Positions 33,689-43,309 of a stretch of DNA of 64,000 nucleotides are shown piece after piece. The position numbers were made by a program, and so were the translations under genes. This DNA is from CAYVFC01 sp964450715 (GTDB lineage: Bacteria > Myxococcota_A > Polyangia > Polyangiales > JAFGIB01), in NCBI GenBank assembly GCA_964450715.1, contig CAYVFC010000027.1:1-64000 (forward strand). The letters are read 5' to 3'. Within the stretch, counting starts at the first letter, position 1. Every line of letters begins with the position of its first letter. The notes under the pieces are model-generated. The model was not told the origin of the DNA. It did no database searches and saw only the letters and a program-made list of their open reading frames with translations.

Positions 33689-35719
33689 ATGCGCGAGACG
33701 ATACACGGAATCGAGGTCGACGATCCCTTTCGTCGGCTGGAGAGCGACACGGAACAGACCCGCGCCTGGATGCGGGAGCAGAGCGAGCGGACCGAGCGCG
33801 AGCTGGACATCCCGGCTGGCGAAGCGGCCACGCTCCGGCTGAGACAGCTGCTCTCCATCGGTGAGGTCGGAGCGGCGAGCGCGACCTCGGGGCCCGTCTA
33901 CTTCCTGATGCGAGAAGGCGACCGCGAGCAGCACGCCCTCTTCTCACTGAGCGAGGCAGGGCGACCCGAGCTGGCCGTCGATCCGCAGGCCTTCTCGGAG
34001 CAGGCCGCCATCGACTGGTACTACCCGTCGCCCTCGGGCCGTTACCTGGCCTTCGGCATCTCGCTGGGCGGCGACGAGCGGTCGGTCCTGCAGATCATGG
34101 ATACGGCCCGGCGCGAGCTGTTGCCCGACCGCATCGAGCGCGCCAAGTGGTGCTCGCTCTGCTGGCTGCACGACGAGAGCGGGTTCTATTACACGCGCTA
34201 TCCAAGACCCTCAGAGCCCGACTACGACGCCGCCGATCCGGACAAGTACCACGTTGCCCTGTTTTTTCATCGGCTGGGGGAAGACCCCGGGCTGGATCCC
34301 TCCGTCTACCGACCTCCGAGCAAGACCGATTCCCCGGTGCCCGCGGTGAGCGACGACGACCGCTGGCTGGTGATCAACAACTTCCGGGGCTGGTCGGAAT
34401 CCGACGTGTACCTGCTGGACCGGGGCGCCGATCCGGCCGAGCGTGTGCTAGCGCCCGACCCCGAGCACCCGCTGCTGCCCGTGGTCGAAGGCGAGAGCGA
34501 GATCACCAGCGGGGTCGCGCACCGGGGTATGCTCTATCTCTTCACCAACCTCGAGGCCCCCCGGGGGCGCATCGCGGCGGTGCCGCTCGGGCGAGCCGGG
34601 CTGAGGGAGCGGTGGCGAGAGGTGATCGCCGAGAGCCAGGCGGCCCTGGAGGAGTGGGTAGTGGCCGGCGACCGCATCGCCATCCACTATATAGATGATA
34701 TTCGCTCGCGGTTGAAGCTCTTCGATCTGGACGGTAATGATCGCGGCGAGATAGAGCTTCCCGAGCGGGGTTCGCTGGGCTGTCTGGCAGCCGATTCCGC
34801 CGGCAGCCGATTCGTTTTCGGCTTCAGCTCCTTCCTGTACCCACCGGCCCTGTACCTGTACGAGCCGGCCACCGGTTGCACCCGATGCCTGGTCCAGGTC
34901 GAGCACGATATCGTACCAACCGAATACAGGCTGGAACAGGTAAAGGTCGCCTCCGGGGACGGTACCCCGGTGAACGTCTATTTCATGTACCGGGGCCAGC
35001 TCGAGCGCGATCGAGACCGTCCGGTCCTGCTCTATGGCTACGGCGGCTTCAAGGTCTCGCTGCTGCCGGGCTTCACCCGCTCGGCCCTTTACTGGCTGGA
35101 GCGGGGCGGTGTCTACGCGGTGGCAAACCTGCGGGGCGGCGGGGAGCTGGGCGAGGCCTGGCACCGCGCCGGTATGTTCGAGAACAAGACCCGGGTCTTC
35201 GAGGACTTCGAGGCGGTCATCCGCTGGTTCGCTACCAGCGGTATCAGCCGGCCGGGACGGATCGCCATTACCGGCGGCTCTAACGGCGGGCTGTTGATGG
35301 GGGCCGCGCTCACCCGGGTCCCGGACTGCTTCCGGGCGGCGGCCGGGTACGTGGGGCTGTACGACATGCTGCGCTTTCACCTCTTTCCCCCGGCCGAGCT
35401 CTGGACGAGCGAATTCGGCGATCCGCGCCAGCCCGAGGCGGCCCGCTACCTGCACGCGTACTCGCCCTATCACCAGGTACGGGACGCCGTCGCCTACCCT
35501 GCCGCTCTAATCGAGACCGCCCTGCACGATACCCGCGTGTTCTGGGGCCACTCGGCCAAATTTGCCGCTCGGTTGCAGCAGGCCAGCGCTTCCGGGCGCC
35601 CGGTCTACTTCTACATCGAGCGCGAGGCCGGCCACGGGCAGGGAGCAGGGCTGCGCCTGCTGGTCAGCCGCTACCGGCGCCTGTACGCGTTCCTGGAGCG
35701 GGAGCTGGGGATGGGGTGA
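33689..35719 (+). CDS. Prolyl oligopeptidase (peptidase family S9A)
   Basis: A 676-residue serine peptidase that cuts short peptides after proline. The N-terminus (HGIEVDDPFRRLES, WMREQSERTE) and beta-propeller match S9A. The C-terminal hydrolase domain has PVLLYGYGGF, VYAVANLRGGGELGEAWH and the nucleophile motif GGSNGGLLMGA (Ser near 530), with Asp in ALHDTRVFWGHS (near 613) and His in AGHGQGAG (near 648). No signal peptide is visible, so it is cytoplasmic. It lies 30 bases after the radical SAM gene and is convergent with glk, eight bases away. Confidence 0.96.
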   Translation: MRETIHGIEVDDPFRRLESDTEQTRAWMREQSERTERELDIPAGEAATLRLRQLLSIGEVGAASATSGPVYFLMREGDREQHALFSLSEAGRPELAVDPQAFSEQAAIDWYYPSPSGRYLAFGISLGGDERSVLQIMDTARRELLPDRIERAKWCSLCWLHDESGFYYTRYPRPSEPDYDAADPDKYHVALFFHRLGEDPGLDPSVYRPPSKTDSPVPAVSDDDRWLVINNFRGWSESDVYLLDRGADPAERVLAPDPEHPLLPVVEGESEITSGVAHRGMLYLFTNLEAPRGRIAAVPLGRAGLRERWREVIAESQAALEEWVVAGDRIAIHYIDDIRSRLKLFDLDGNDRGEIELPERGSLGCLAADSAGSRFVFGFSSFLYPPALYLYEPATGCTRCLVQVEHDIVPTEYRLEQVKVASGDGTPVNVYFMYRGQLERDRDRPVLLYGYGGFKVSLLPGFTRSALYWLERGGVYAVANLRGGGELGEAWHRAGMFENKTRVFEDFEAVIRWFATSGISRPGRIAITGGSNGGLLMGAALTRVPDCFRAAAGYVGLYDMLRFHLFPPAELWTSEFGDPRQPEAARYLHAYSPYHQVRDAVAYPAALIETALHDTRVFWGHSAKFAARLQQASASGRPVYFYIEREAGHGQGAGLRLLVSRYRRLYAFLERELGMG

Positions 35720-35726
35720 ACGGGGA

Positions 35727-36719
35727 TCAGGGGGATAGCATCTGCAAAGCGTGCGCGCGGGCGCCTAGCAACCCGACGCCGGGATCCAGCACCACCGAGA
35801 CCCGGATCCGTTCCAGAACGTCCTTCATACGCCCCTTGTCGAGGAAGGCTTGCAGGAAGTCGCCTCTGCGAATGACGTCGATCAATTTTGGAGCCATGCC
35901 CCCGGCCACGAAGAGGCCGCCCGTGGGCAGGCATTTCAGCGCCAGGTTGCCGGCCTCGGCACCGTACAGGGAGACGAAGATCTCGACCGCCCGCTCGCAG
36001 GCCGGGTCGCTCCGCTCGAGCGCTCGCTCTCCGATCACGCCGCCCGGTTCTCCCTCCCGCAGGGCCGAACGAGTCCCGGGCTTTTCGCTCACCACGCCCC
36101 AGGAGATGACGAACTGGTAGACCGCCGCCAGGCCGGGCCCGGAGAGGACGCGCTCCCAGGAAACGCGGCCGTGCTGTTGCTGCAGAAAGCGCAGCAACTC
36201 GATCTCGGTCTCGTTTCGCGGGGCGAAATCCGCGTGTCCCCCCTCGGAGACCACCACCCGCGGGGCCGACTGCCCGGGCAGGGGTATGGCGACGGCCTCG
36301 CCCAGGCCGGTGCCCGCGCCGATCACCGCGACCGGACCTTCGCGATCGACCTCGCCCGGGTTGAGCACCTCCAGCGCATCCTCGGCCAGCTCTCCCACTC
36401 CCAGCGCCACGGCATGGAAATCGTTGATCAACCTTACCCGGGTACCGAGCGCCCGGGAGAGCTCTCGCGCATCGAGCTCCCAGGGAAGGTTGGTGGTCCT
36501 GCAATGGCCGTCCCGAACCGGGCCCGCTACTCCGAAAACGATGGCTTCCGGAGCCTTGGTTCCGGAGCCGAGCAACTGCTCGACCATTGCTTCCGGTCCA
36601 GCGTGGTCCGCGCTCGGAAAACGGGCCGAGCGGATCTCCCGCCAGTCGTCGCCGAGGTCGTCCTCGTACAGGCAGAGGTCTGTCTTGGTGCCACCGATGT
36701 CGCCGGTCAGTATTTGCAC
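35727..36719 (-). CDS. glk: Glucokinase (Glk family)
   Basis: A 330-residue ATP-dependent glucokinase of the proteobacterial Glk family (not ROK). Motifs are LTGDIGGTKTDLCLY for phosphate binding, GVAGPVRDG, NLPWELDA, the catalytic LINDFHAVALGV with its Asp, VIGAGTGLGEA and SEGGHADFAPRN, and late GGLFVAGGMAPK. It phosphorylates glucose to glucose-6-phosphate and feeds glycolysis together with GAPDH at 43.6 kb. It starts at GTG and is convergent with the peptidase gene. Confidence 0.96.
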   Translation of the reverse strand: MQILTGDIGGTKTDLCLYEDDLGDDWREIRSARFPSADHAGPEAMVEQLLGSGTKAPEAIVFGVAGPVRDGHCRTTNLPWELDARELSRALGTRVRLINDFHAVALGVGELAEDALEVLNPGEVDREGPVAVIGAGTGLGEAVAIPLPGQSAPRVVVSEGGHADFAPRNETEIELLRFLQQQHGRVSWERVLSGPGLAAVYQFVISWGVVSEKPGTRSALREGEPGGVIGERALERSDPACERAVEIFVSLYGAEAGNLALKCLPTGGLFVAGGMAPKLIDVIRRGDFLQAFLDKGRMKDVLERIRVSVVLDPGVGLLGARAHALQMLSP

Positions 36720-36855
36720 CCGCGCAGCCTATCACGAGATCGGCCACGCCGGTGTTGAGAAGGCCGGGGGTGCGGGGTAGTGTTTGCGCTGGAATACAGA
36801 TGCGCTCGCAATCCCCCTGCAGCTCCCTTGCCATCGGATCGAAGGAGAACCGCTC

Positions 36856-37305
36856 ATGCGTCGTCTGGGTATAGATCCGGGCCAACGCCGTATAGGGCTG
36901 GCGCTCTCCGAGCCCGGCGTAAGTGTGGCCTATCCCCACAAGACCATCGAGCATACGGGGATGAAACAGGCCGCCTCGCTGGTCGCCCGGGAGATACGGG
37001 ACAACGCCATCGAGGAGGTGATCATCGGGCTTCCCCTGCGCACGGACGGCAGGCCGGGCGAGCCGGCCCGGTGCGCGCAGCAGCTCGCCGCCCTGTTGCG
37101 GGAGATGACCGGCATACCGGTGGTGGCCTGGGACGAGCGCATGAGCACGGCCGCCGCGCACCGGTCGCTCGCAGAGGCAGGCGTGCGGGGCAAGCGGCGG
37201 CGCGAGGTGGTGGACCAGGCGGCGGCTACCTTGATCCTGCAGAGCTACCTCGACGCCAAGGCTGGCGGCGCGGCGGGCTCGGGTGCCGGCTCCGGGGACC
37301 TTTAG
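36856..37305 (+). CDS. ruvX: Pre-16S rRNA nuclease YqgF/RuvX
   Basis: A 149-residue RNase H-like protein: RRLGIDPGQRRIGLALSEP with the first catalytic Asp, EEVIIGLPLRTDG, VVAWDERMSTAAAHRSL with Glu/Asp and VVDQAAATLILQSYLD with the last Asp. YqgF processes the 5' end of 16S rRNA. AAGGAG eight bases before the ATG fixes the start. The C-terminus has a Gly/Ala/Ser tail. It precedes mltG, a very common pairing. Confidence 0.95.
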   Translation: MRRLGIDPGQRRIGLALSEPGVSVAYPHKTIEHTGMKQAASLVAREIRDNAIEEVIIGLPLRTDGRPGEPARCAQQLAALLREMTGIPVVAWDERMSTAAAHRSLAEAGVRGKRRREVVDQAAATLILQSYLDAKAGGAAGSGAGSGDL

Positions 37306-37354
37306 CAGCAGAGCGAAGGGTAGGGCTGGGTCAAAGGGAGAAGCGAGCAACCCC

Positions 37355-38476
37355 GTGCCACGCAAACGCCCGAGACGTACCCGGTTCCGCCTACTAGGCG
37401 CCTTGCTCTTAATTGCCTTGGCCGCGCTGCTCGGCGCCGGCGGGCTGGGCTGGCTGGTCCTGATCTACCCGCGCCAGCCCGGGCCGGGCGAGGGCGAGGT
37501 GTTGGAGATGCAGCTGTTGCCGGGAACCGATCCCGAAACCCTGGCCGCGCGGTTGTTCGAGGCGGGGGCGCTCTCTCGTCCCGACCTGTTCGCCCTGTAC
37601 CTGCGGGCGCTCGGCGCGGACCAGAAGCTGCGTAGCGGAGCGGTGCTGCTGCGCGACGACATGAGCCCGCGGGCGCTTCTGGGGCGGGTAGCCGAGGGCT
37701 TCGGCCCGGTCGAGGTGCGCATCACCCTGGTCGAGGGCGCGACCCGCTTCGACATGGCGCGGGAGCTGGAGCGCTGGGGCCTGTGCGGGAGCCGCGCCTT
37801 CTTGCGGCAGACCGAGAACCGAGAGCTGCTCCGGCGGTACGACCTGGATGTCGCCGGCGCCGAGGGCTACCTGTTCCCCGATACCTACCGGCTGCACGAC
37901 GGCCTGGGCGCACGCGAGCTGGTGCGCAGGCTGCTCGCCAACTTCCGCCGGCGTACCGATGCGCTGCTGGGAAAGAACCCCGGGGCGCTATCGAGATTGA
38001 AGCAGCAGCTAGGTTGGAGCCTGCACGAGGTGGTGAACCTGGCCTCCATCGTGGAGAAGGAGGCGGCGCTTGCCTCCGAGCGTCCGGTGATAGCCGGCGT
38101 GTTCTTTAACCGGCTGTTGAAGCCCGACTTCAAGCCCCGCAGGCTGCAGACCGATCCCACCGTGGCCTACGGCTGCCTGGTGTCAGCCGGCCGCGCCCCC
38201 TCCTGCTCGGCCTTTAACGGACGGCGGGTGACCCGTTCGATGACGCAGGACACGGCCAACCTTTACAACACCTATCGGCACGAGGGCCTGCCGCCCGGTC
38301 CCATCTGCAATCCGGGGCTGGCATCCATTCGCGCCGTGCTCGCCCCGGCCGAGCACGACTACCTGTACTTCGTGGCCGTCGGCAACGGCAGGCACCGTTT
38401 CAGCGCTACCCTGCAGGAGCACGACCGCGCGGTGGAGACCTACCGCTCGAACGAGCAGGGAAGTCAGGAGTATTAG
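37355..38476 (+). CDS. mltG: Endolytic murein transglycosylase MltG
   Basis: A 373-residue inner-membrane enzyme with an N-terminal anchor (LLGALLLIALAALLGAGGLGWLVL) after an Arg/Lys stretch, a LysM-like middle (EMQLLPGTDPETLAARLFEAG) and the YceG domain: GAEGYLFPDTYRL, the catalytic Glu in NLASIVEKEAAL, ERPVIAGVFFNRL, LQTDPTVAYG, YNTYRHEGLPPGPICNPG and HDYLYFVAVG. It cuts nascent peptidoglycan strands. I chose the GTG before the Arg/Lys stretch; an earlier GTG at 37283 would overlap ruvX. A family C palindrome begins within the stop codon. Confidence 0.94.
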   Translation: MPRKRPRRTRFRLLGALLLIALAALLGAGGLGWLVLIYPRQPGPGEGEVLEMQLLPGTDPETLAARLFEAGALSRPDLFALYLRALGADQKLRSGAVLLRDDMSPRALLGRVAEGFGPVEVRITLVEGATRFDMARELERWGLCGSRAFLRQTENRELLRRYDLDVAGAEGYLFPDTYRLHDGLGARELVRRLLANFRRRTDALLGKNPGALSRLKQQLGWSLHEVVNLASIVEKEAALASERPVIAGVFFNRLLKPDFKPRRLQTDPTVAYGCLVSAGRAPSCSAFNGRRVTRSMTQDTANLYNTYRHEGLPPGPICNPGLASIRAVLAPAEHDYLYFVAVGNGRHRFSATLQEHDRAVETYRSNEQGSQEY

Positions 38477-38557
38477 GGACGGTGCTACATTATTATCAGT
38501 TTTACGAAAGCGAACCCGGACCCGGCCGAATAATGTAAATAATGTAGCACCGTCCCT
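38475..38557. repeat. REP-like palindrome C3 between mltG and a convergent gene
   Basis: AGGGACGGTGCTACATTATT and AATAATGTAGCACCGTCCCT are perfect 20-base inverted arms around a ~43-base middle. The first base pair of the arm overlaps the mltG TAG stop. The right arm is preceded by a second AATAATGTAA, as in the 57.3 kb copy. Probably a bidirectional terminator or a REP element. Confidence 0.85.
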
Positions 38558-38582
38558 GTTCTTCTACGGCTTTTCAGCGGGG

Positions 38583-39209
38583 TCAGCGCCGCATCATCTC
38601 CGGCAGCGCCAGGGTCATGCGCAGCTGACCGGGCTCGGCTACCAGCGCGTTCACGGTCAGCGCCTCCATGATCATGGCCATGGGGGCGCGGGCCATGGCC
38701 GCGCGCACGGCCGGTACGGTTCTCAGGTCCACCCGCAGGATGTCGCCCTCGCGCTCGACAAAGGCCCAGCCCTCGGCGTCGCCCCGGTTTAAGGCGAGAA
38801 AGGGGCCCCAGACGGCGTGCGCCAGCTCGGCGGCGATGGCGCCCGCCGCGTCGCACACCGCACGCTCGGCCGCGGCCTCGGGCGGCTGCACGCGAAAGGA
38901 GACGTCCTTGGCTCCGCCCGGGGCAAAGGCGATGCCCAACGGAATCAGGCAAGCCTGAATCTCGCTGCCGTCGTTGAGCGAGGCATCGATTTGGACATTC
39001 CCCGGCTTTACGCAGACCGTTACCGCGGTAAGCGCGGGCAGACGTCCCACCACCGCGGTCAGCTGGGCGTCGCGCAGCGTCAGGCTGCGGGCGAGCGCAT
39101 CGGACAGCGCCCGCCGCATATTCTCTGGCAAGTCCAGGCGCTTGAGCTGCTCGGTCGCACTGCGAGCGGCGCTACGCAACAGGCTCTTCATCACGTCGAG
39201 TCGGCTCAT
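38583..39209 (-). CDS. Protein of unknown function
   Basis: A 208-residue soluble protein. The N-terminal ~60 residues are basic helices (MKSLLRSAARSATEQLKRL, NMRRALSDALARSLTLRD); the rest mixes strands (AVTVCVKPGNVQIDASL, VSFRVQPPEAAAERAVCDA, LRVDLRTVPAVRAAM). No motif or membrane segment is recognised. The start overlaps the stop of the B12/radical SAM gene (ATGA), so the two are translationally coupled and probably functionally linked. Confidence 0.75.
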   Translation of the reverse strand: MSRLDVMKSLLRSAARSATEQLKRLDLPENMRRALSDALARSLTLRDAQLTAVVGRLPALTAVTVCVKPGNVQIDASLNDGSEIQACLIPLGIAFAPGGAKDVSFRVQPPEAAAERAVCDAAGAIAAELAHAVWGPFLALNRGDAEGWAFVEREGDILRVDLRTVPAVRAAMARAPMAMIMEALTVNALVAEPGQLRMTLALPEMMRR

Positions 39210-42013
39210 GGTTCCTTTTCGCGGTCGCGCCGGCGCGGGGCGGACGTGCCGCGCATTCTCAGCGCCTCCAGATCCATGGGGGTAGCGCGTACGCCTCCCC
39301 GCGTCCATAGAAGCTCGCTGCGCACGAAGCGAGAATCGACCGCGACCGACTCGCCCAGCAGCGCGCCGAGCGCCTCGCTCGGCTTGGCCGTGCCCTCGGC
39401 TCCGACGCGCAGCCGGAGCGTCAGCGGGACGGCGTTACGGTCGAGACCGGCCCGCTCGACCGCTTCCCGCCCCTCGTTAACCCGGACCTCGATCAGGAAA
39501 CGGCTCACGTCGATGCGCTTCTCGCCCTTATCGGTCACCCGCTTGACCTGCAGCTTCTCGCCCATCCGCTGCCGCAGGCGCTTCTCGAGCTCGTCGGCGC
39601 CGCGAATACCGGCCTGGCGTAGCGCCGCGGCAGGAAGCGCCGCGGCGTACAGCGCCTGGTCGATGATCCGGCTCAGCTTGGCGTCCCCCTCGCCCAGTTC
39701 GCGCGCGGCAAAGAAGGAGAGCCCGTCCGGCGAAAGGCGGGACAACCTTTCCGGTAGGTTAGCTAGATCAAAGTCGCCTTGGGACGGCTCGCGTAGCTGG
39801 ACGTCCACGTACTCGGCCAGGCTGCCCACACCCACCCCCAGCGCCGGCCCGAAGATCATCAGGGCCTTGGGGTGGAATCCCTCCGAGTAGTAGAGCGGCA
39901 GCCCCGCCCGTTTGAGGACGCGCGGCAGCGCCCGCACCAGGTCCAGGTGCGAGAGCAGCGCCGCCCGACCCAGCTTGCGGAAGCCCAGCCGGATGCGCCG
40001 GGAGGCTCCCTGACCCGGTCGCTCGGGCGGACGGCGTTTCGAGCGCAAAGACCGCACCGAGCCGTCGCGCTCCGGGTCGAGCCCGGGGGCGGGTGCGTCC
40101 GGCTCCGGGCCCAGCTCGACCGCGTAGCCCCGGCGCTGCTCGCGCATCCTATCCAGATCGCAGCCGATGCCGCAGCGGTGGCAGACCAGTTTGCCGCTGC
40201 CGTCGTCCGCGGTTTCCGGATCCGAGCCGGCCTTGCGCGCCGGCCGCCCGCAGGGAGCGGTGGTGCGGCCGGCGAGCGCCCGGGCGTGCTCGCGGGCGAG
40301 GAATTCGGGCGCGACGCCGGTGTCGACGTGGTCCCAGGGCAGGCGGGAGTCGAGCGGGATAGCGCGTAGATATCGATCCGCGGCCACCTCGGTCTGCTCG
40401 AAGGCCTGGTGCCAGTAGCAGAGGTCGAGCGTATCGCTCCAGGATTCGAAACGCGCCCCGCGCCGGTAAGCCTCCTCGATGACAGCCGAAAGCGAGCGGT
40501 CCCCGCGCGAGAGCACCGCCTCCAGCCAGCTTCCGGCCGGATCGTGCAACTTGAGCCCCAGCCGCGATCCGCGCGCTTCGCTCCGCAGCAGCGCCTGCTT
40601 GCGCTCGATTTCGGCCAGATCGTCCATGGCACACCATTGAAAGGGCGTATGCGGCTTGGGGACGTGGGTGCTTACGCTGACCGTAACCTGGGTCCTGCGC
40701 CCCGCGATCCGCCGGCCCACGCCGAGCACCCGCCGGCCGGTCTCCACGATGGCGGCCACGTCCTGGTCGGTCTCGGTGGGCAGGCCTATCATGAAGTAGA
40801 GCTTGAGCCGCGACCAGCCCGTCTCGAAGACTCGCTCGGCGGTTTGCAGCAGCTGCGCCTCGCTTACGTTCTTGTTGATGACGTCGCGCAGTCGCTGGCT
40901 CCCGGCCTCCGGCGCCAGGGTCAGCCCGGTCGAGCGACCGAGCTTCAGGCAGCGGAGGACCTCCCGGTCCAGGCCGTAGCCGCGCAGCGAGGAGACGATC
41001 AGTGCCACCCGCTCGCTCTGCACCAACCCGGAGAGCCTGCGCACCAGCGGCTTGATGGCGCAGTAGTCGGCCGTGGATAGACTGGTCAAGGAGGCGGTCT
41101 CGTAGCCGTACTCGCGGAAGGAGCGCTCCACCACCTCGACGATCTGTCCGGGGCTGCGCTCGCGCAGCGGCCGGTAGATGATCCCGGCCTGGCAGAAGCG
41201 GCACCCCTCGTGGCAGCCGCGCGCGATCTCCACCGAGACCCGGTCGAAGACCGCCTCGGTGGAGGCTACCGGTCCCTGTATCGGGAAGGGATGGCTGTCG
41301 ATCGATTCCACCCGCAGGCGGTGCAGGGGAAGGGGAGCGTCCGGGACGGCCGGAACCACGTACCCGAGGCCGGTTCGTAAGTCGCTCTCGGTGCGGTAGA
41401 GCGAGGGTAGGTAGACGCCGGGCAGCCGGGCCAGCTCTCGCAGCCGCTCGCGCCGCCCGAGACCCTGCCGGCCGAGCTCGCACCAGCGCAGCAGAAGCGG
41501 TGCGGTCTGCTCCTCGCCGTCGCCCAGCAGAAAGGCATCGACGAAGTCGGCCACCGGTTCCGGGTGAAGCGCCTGCGGCCCCCCACCCAGCACTAGTGGA
41601 TCCTTTTCGCCCCGGTCGGCCGCGCGCAGCTCGATGCCGCCCAGCTCCAGCATCTGCAGCAGGTTGGTCACGTGCAGCTCGAAGCCGAGCGAGAAGCCCA
41701 CCGCATCGAAGTCGCCCAGCGGCCGGCCGCTCTCCAGCGAGCGCAGCGGCTCCCCGCTCTCCCGCAGCTTGCGCTCCATGTCGAACCAGGGCGCATAGGC
41801 GCGCTCGGCCAGCAGGCGCGGATGGCGGTTGAGGACCTGGTAGAGGATCTTAAGGCCGAGGTGGCTCATGCCCACCTCGTACACGTCGGGAAAGCAGAGG
41901 CAGACGCGGCCGTCGACCGCCTCCCACCGCTTTACCGTCTCGCCGAACTCGCCGCCCAGGTAGCGGGCCGGTCTGAGCACGTCGTGGACCAGATCCTGGT
42001 AGGGGTGCTTCAC
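39206..42013 (-). CDS. B12-binding-type radical SAM protein fused to a DUF2344 (TIGR03936) domain
   Basis: A 935-residue two-domain protein. Residues ~1-600 are the TIGR03960 family: FPDVYEVGMSHLGLKILYQ, SLGFELHVTNLLQML, then the radical SAM motif ARGCHEGCRFCQAGIIYRPL and TSLSTADYCAI. A cysteine pair CHRCGIGCDL sits in the linker. Residues ~670-935 are the TIGR03936/DUF2344 domain (IRLGFRKLGRAALLSHLDLV, YYSEGFHPKALM). In many bacteria these two proteins are fused or adjacent, often next to RNase E/G and rplU-rpmA; here rplU is 30 kb away. Substrate unknown; an RNA/ribosome link is plausible. Confidence 0.93.
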   Translation of the reverse strand: MKHPYQDLVHDVLRPARYLGGEFGETVKRWEAVDGRVCLCFPDVYEVGMSHLGLKILYQVLNRHPRLLAERAYAPWFDMERKLRESGEPLRSLESGRPLGDFDAVGFSLGFELHVTNLLQMLELGGIELRAADRGEKDPLVLGGGPQALHPEPVADFVDAFLLGDGEEQTAPLLLRWCELGRQGLGRRERLRELARLPGVYLPSLYRTESDLRTGLGYVVPAVPDAPLPLHRLRVESIDSHPFPIQGPVASTEAVFDRVSVEIARGCHEGCRFCQAGIIYRPLRERSPGQIVEVVERSFREYGYETASLTSLSTADYCAIKPLVRRLSGLVQSERVALIVSSLRGYGLDREVLRCLKLGRSTGLTLAPEAGSQRLRDVINKNVSEAQLLQTAERVFETGWSRLKLYFMIGLPTETDQDVAAIVETGRRVLGVGRRIAGRRTQVTVSVSTHVPKPHTPFQWCAMDDLAEIERKQALLRSEARGSRLGLKLHDPAGSWLEAVLSRGDRSLSAVIEEAYRRGARFESWSDTLDLCYWHQAFEQTEVAADRYLRAIPLDSRLPWDHVDTGVAPEFLAREHARALAGRTTAPCGRPARKAGSDPETADDGSGKLVCHRCGIGCDLDRMREQRRGYAVELGPEPDAPAPGLDPERDGSVRSLRSKRRPPERPGQGASRRIRLGFRKLGRAALLSHLDLVRALPRVLKRAGLPLYYSEGFHPKALMIFGPALGVGVGSLAEYVDVQLREPSQGDFDLANLPERLSRLSPDGLSFFAARELGEGDAKLSRIIDQALYAAALPAAALRQAGIRGADELEKRLRQRMGEKLQVKRVTDKGEKRIDVSRFLIEVRVNEGREAVERAGLDRNAVPLTLRLRVGAEGTAKPSEALGALLGESVAVDSRFVRSELLWTRGGVRATPMDLEALRMRGTSAPRRRDREKEP

Positions 42014-42038
42014 GGTGCCGGCAGCGGGGACAAGAAAA

Positions 42039-42071
42039 CGCCGGGCCGTGGTGACGGCCCGGCGCGTTTTT
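42039..42071 (-). terminator. Strong bidirectional intrinsic terminator
   Basis: CGCCGGGCCGT and ACGGCCCGGCG form a perfect 11-bp stem with a GGTG loop. It is followed by TTTTT on the plus strand and by TTTTC on the minus strand. On the minus strand it lies ~25 bases after the stop of the 42.1-43.0 kb gene. Confidence 0.85.
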
Positions 42072-42088
42072 ATACGCTTATCCCGGGA

Positions 42089-43036
42089 TCAGGGAAAGTA
42101 GTAGATGGCGGCGATGTTGCCCGTGAACAGTTCCCAGGGATCTTCGTTCCACGAGGTTGCCAGTACGAACTCCGACCGCGAGGACGAGCTTCCGTCGGCG
42201 AAATCGGCGGAACGGCTCTCGTAGGTCAGGTGAAGCCCGATCGTGCCCTGCAGGGCCAGCTGCGGGATGTCGATGAAGCCGAAGTGGATCTCGGCGCCCA
42301 CGCGCGCACCGAGCTGGAAGAGAAGACCGCCGACATCTACGTCGGTGGCGGCCCCGCCGGGGGGCAGCGGGCTGTACACCGTTCCGGTGGAAAAACCGAA
42401 GTTGAGCTCTGGAACGACCTCGAACACGAAGTGGCCGCTGTGCGCCAGCGCCAGCGGCACGGCGCCGTGCAGCGCAAAGGCCGTGGCCGACGGCGGATCG
42501 ACGACCGTGGTGCCTCCTACCGGTGGTGGCCCCACATCCTCCCCCGATCCGCTGTAGATTCCGATTCCCAGAGCGCCCTCGATCGCCAGTAGGTCGGACA
42601 GCCAGTATCGCAACCCGATAGTCGGTGCATGCACGTACTCGGCGAACGCGGCGGGATCCGCCATCTGAGCCGGGGTCGGTGCGAGTGCGATAGGAACCCC
42701 CAGCACGCCGAAGAAGCCGACGCCGAAGTTCCCCACCATGGCCGAGTGATCGCTGTCGCCCGACGACGACGAGTAAGACGGGGGATCGGAGGGCTCCTCC
42801 TCGTAGGTCGGGGCGGCGGCGGTGCCGGTCGCCGAGACGTCTCCGCTGGCCTGGGTGCCGGTCGACCAGGACGCGCCTGCGGCCGCCCCACCGCCGGCTC
42901 CCATCCCGACGTCGCTCTCATCGCCCAGCTCCGGATTCTGGGCGCGGGCGCCATCGACCTGGGCCGTGATCATCGCCACCGCAACCAGTAGCGCGGTGAC
43001 GAAGGTTGTCGAGATCTGTTTCATGCGTTGAGCCAT
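42089..43036 (-). CDS. Predicted outer-membrane beta-barrel protein
   Basis: A 315-residue protein with a signal peptide (TALLVAVAMITAQVDGARAQ), a low-complexity Gly/Ala/Ser segment to about residue 100, then alternating strands separated by short turns (GVGFFGVLGVPIAL, LAIEGALGIGIYSG, FVFEVVPELNFGFSTG, QLGARVGAEIHFG, LQGTIGLHLTYESRS) ending IAAIYYFP. The ending differs slightly from the classic C-terminal Phe. An AGGAGG precedes the ATG. It is followed by a strong terminator, so it is probably transcribed alone. Function beyond a small OmpW/outer-membrane-type barrel is unknown. Confidence 0.75.
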   Translation of the reverse strand: MAQRMKQISTTFVTALLVAVAMITAQVDGARAQNPELGDESDVGMGAGGGAAAGASWSTGTQASGDVSATGTAAAPTYEEEPSDPPSYSSSSGDSDHSAMVGNFGVGFFGVLGVPIALAPTPAQMADPAAFAEYVHAPTIGLRYWLSDLLAIEGALGIGIYSGSGEDVGPPPVGGTTVVDPPSATAFALHGAVPLALAHSGHFVFEVVPELNFGFSTGTVYSPLPPGGAATDVDVGGLLFQLGARVGAEIHFGFIDIPQLALQGTIGLHLTYESRSADFADGSSSSRSEFVLATSWNEDPWELFTGNIAAIYYFP

Positions 43037-43167
43037 TGTTGCCTCCTCGTCAGCGAGAGCCTTCCCCCACGAGCCGGAAATACCATATCCAGCCCTGATT
43101 GAGATCAGGCAAGTGTCGTTTCTCGCGCTTACTTTTTATACTTGAAAGCATGTTCAGGTATTCCGCT

Positions 43168-43233
43168 GTCATTTCGAGGAGCCGAAGGCGACGAGAAATC
43201 CCGATCAGAAGATTTCTCTATTCGCTCGAAATG
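43168..43233. repeat. Family D palindrome (TGTCATTTCGA type)
   Basis: TGTCATTTCGAGGAGC...GAGAAATC is inverted against GATTTCTCTATTCGCTCGAAATGACA, giving an almost complete hairpin. It lies in the divergent region between the barrel gene and the small acidic membrane protein. Confidence 0.75.
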
Positions 43234-43309
43234 ACACGTCCGCCAACGGTTTTCGCGGACTTACGCCCGGGGATCCCAAAGCCGCAGAATGTGATATGAA
43301 GGGGCTCCC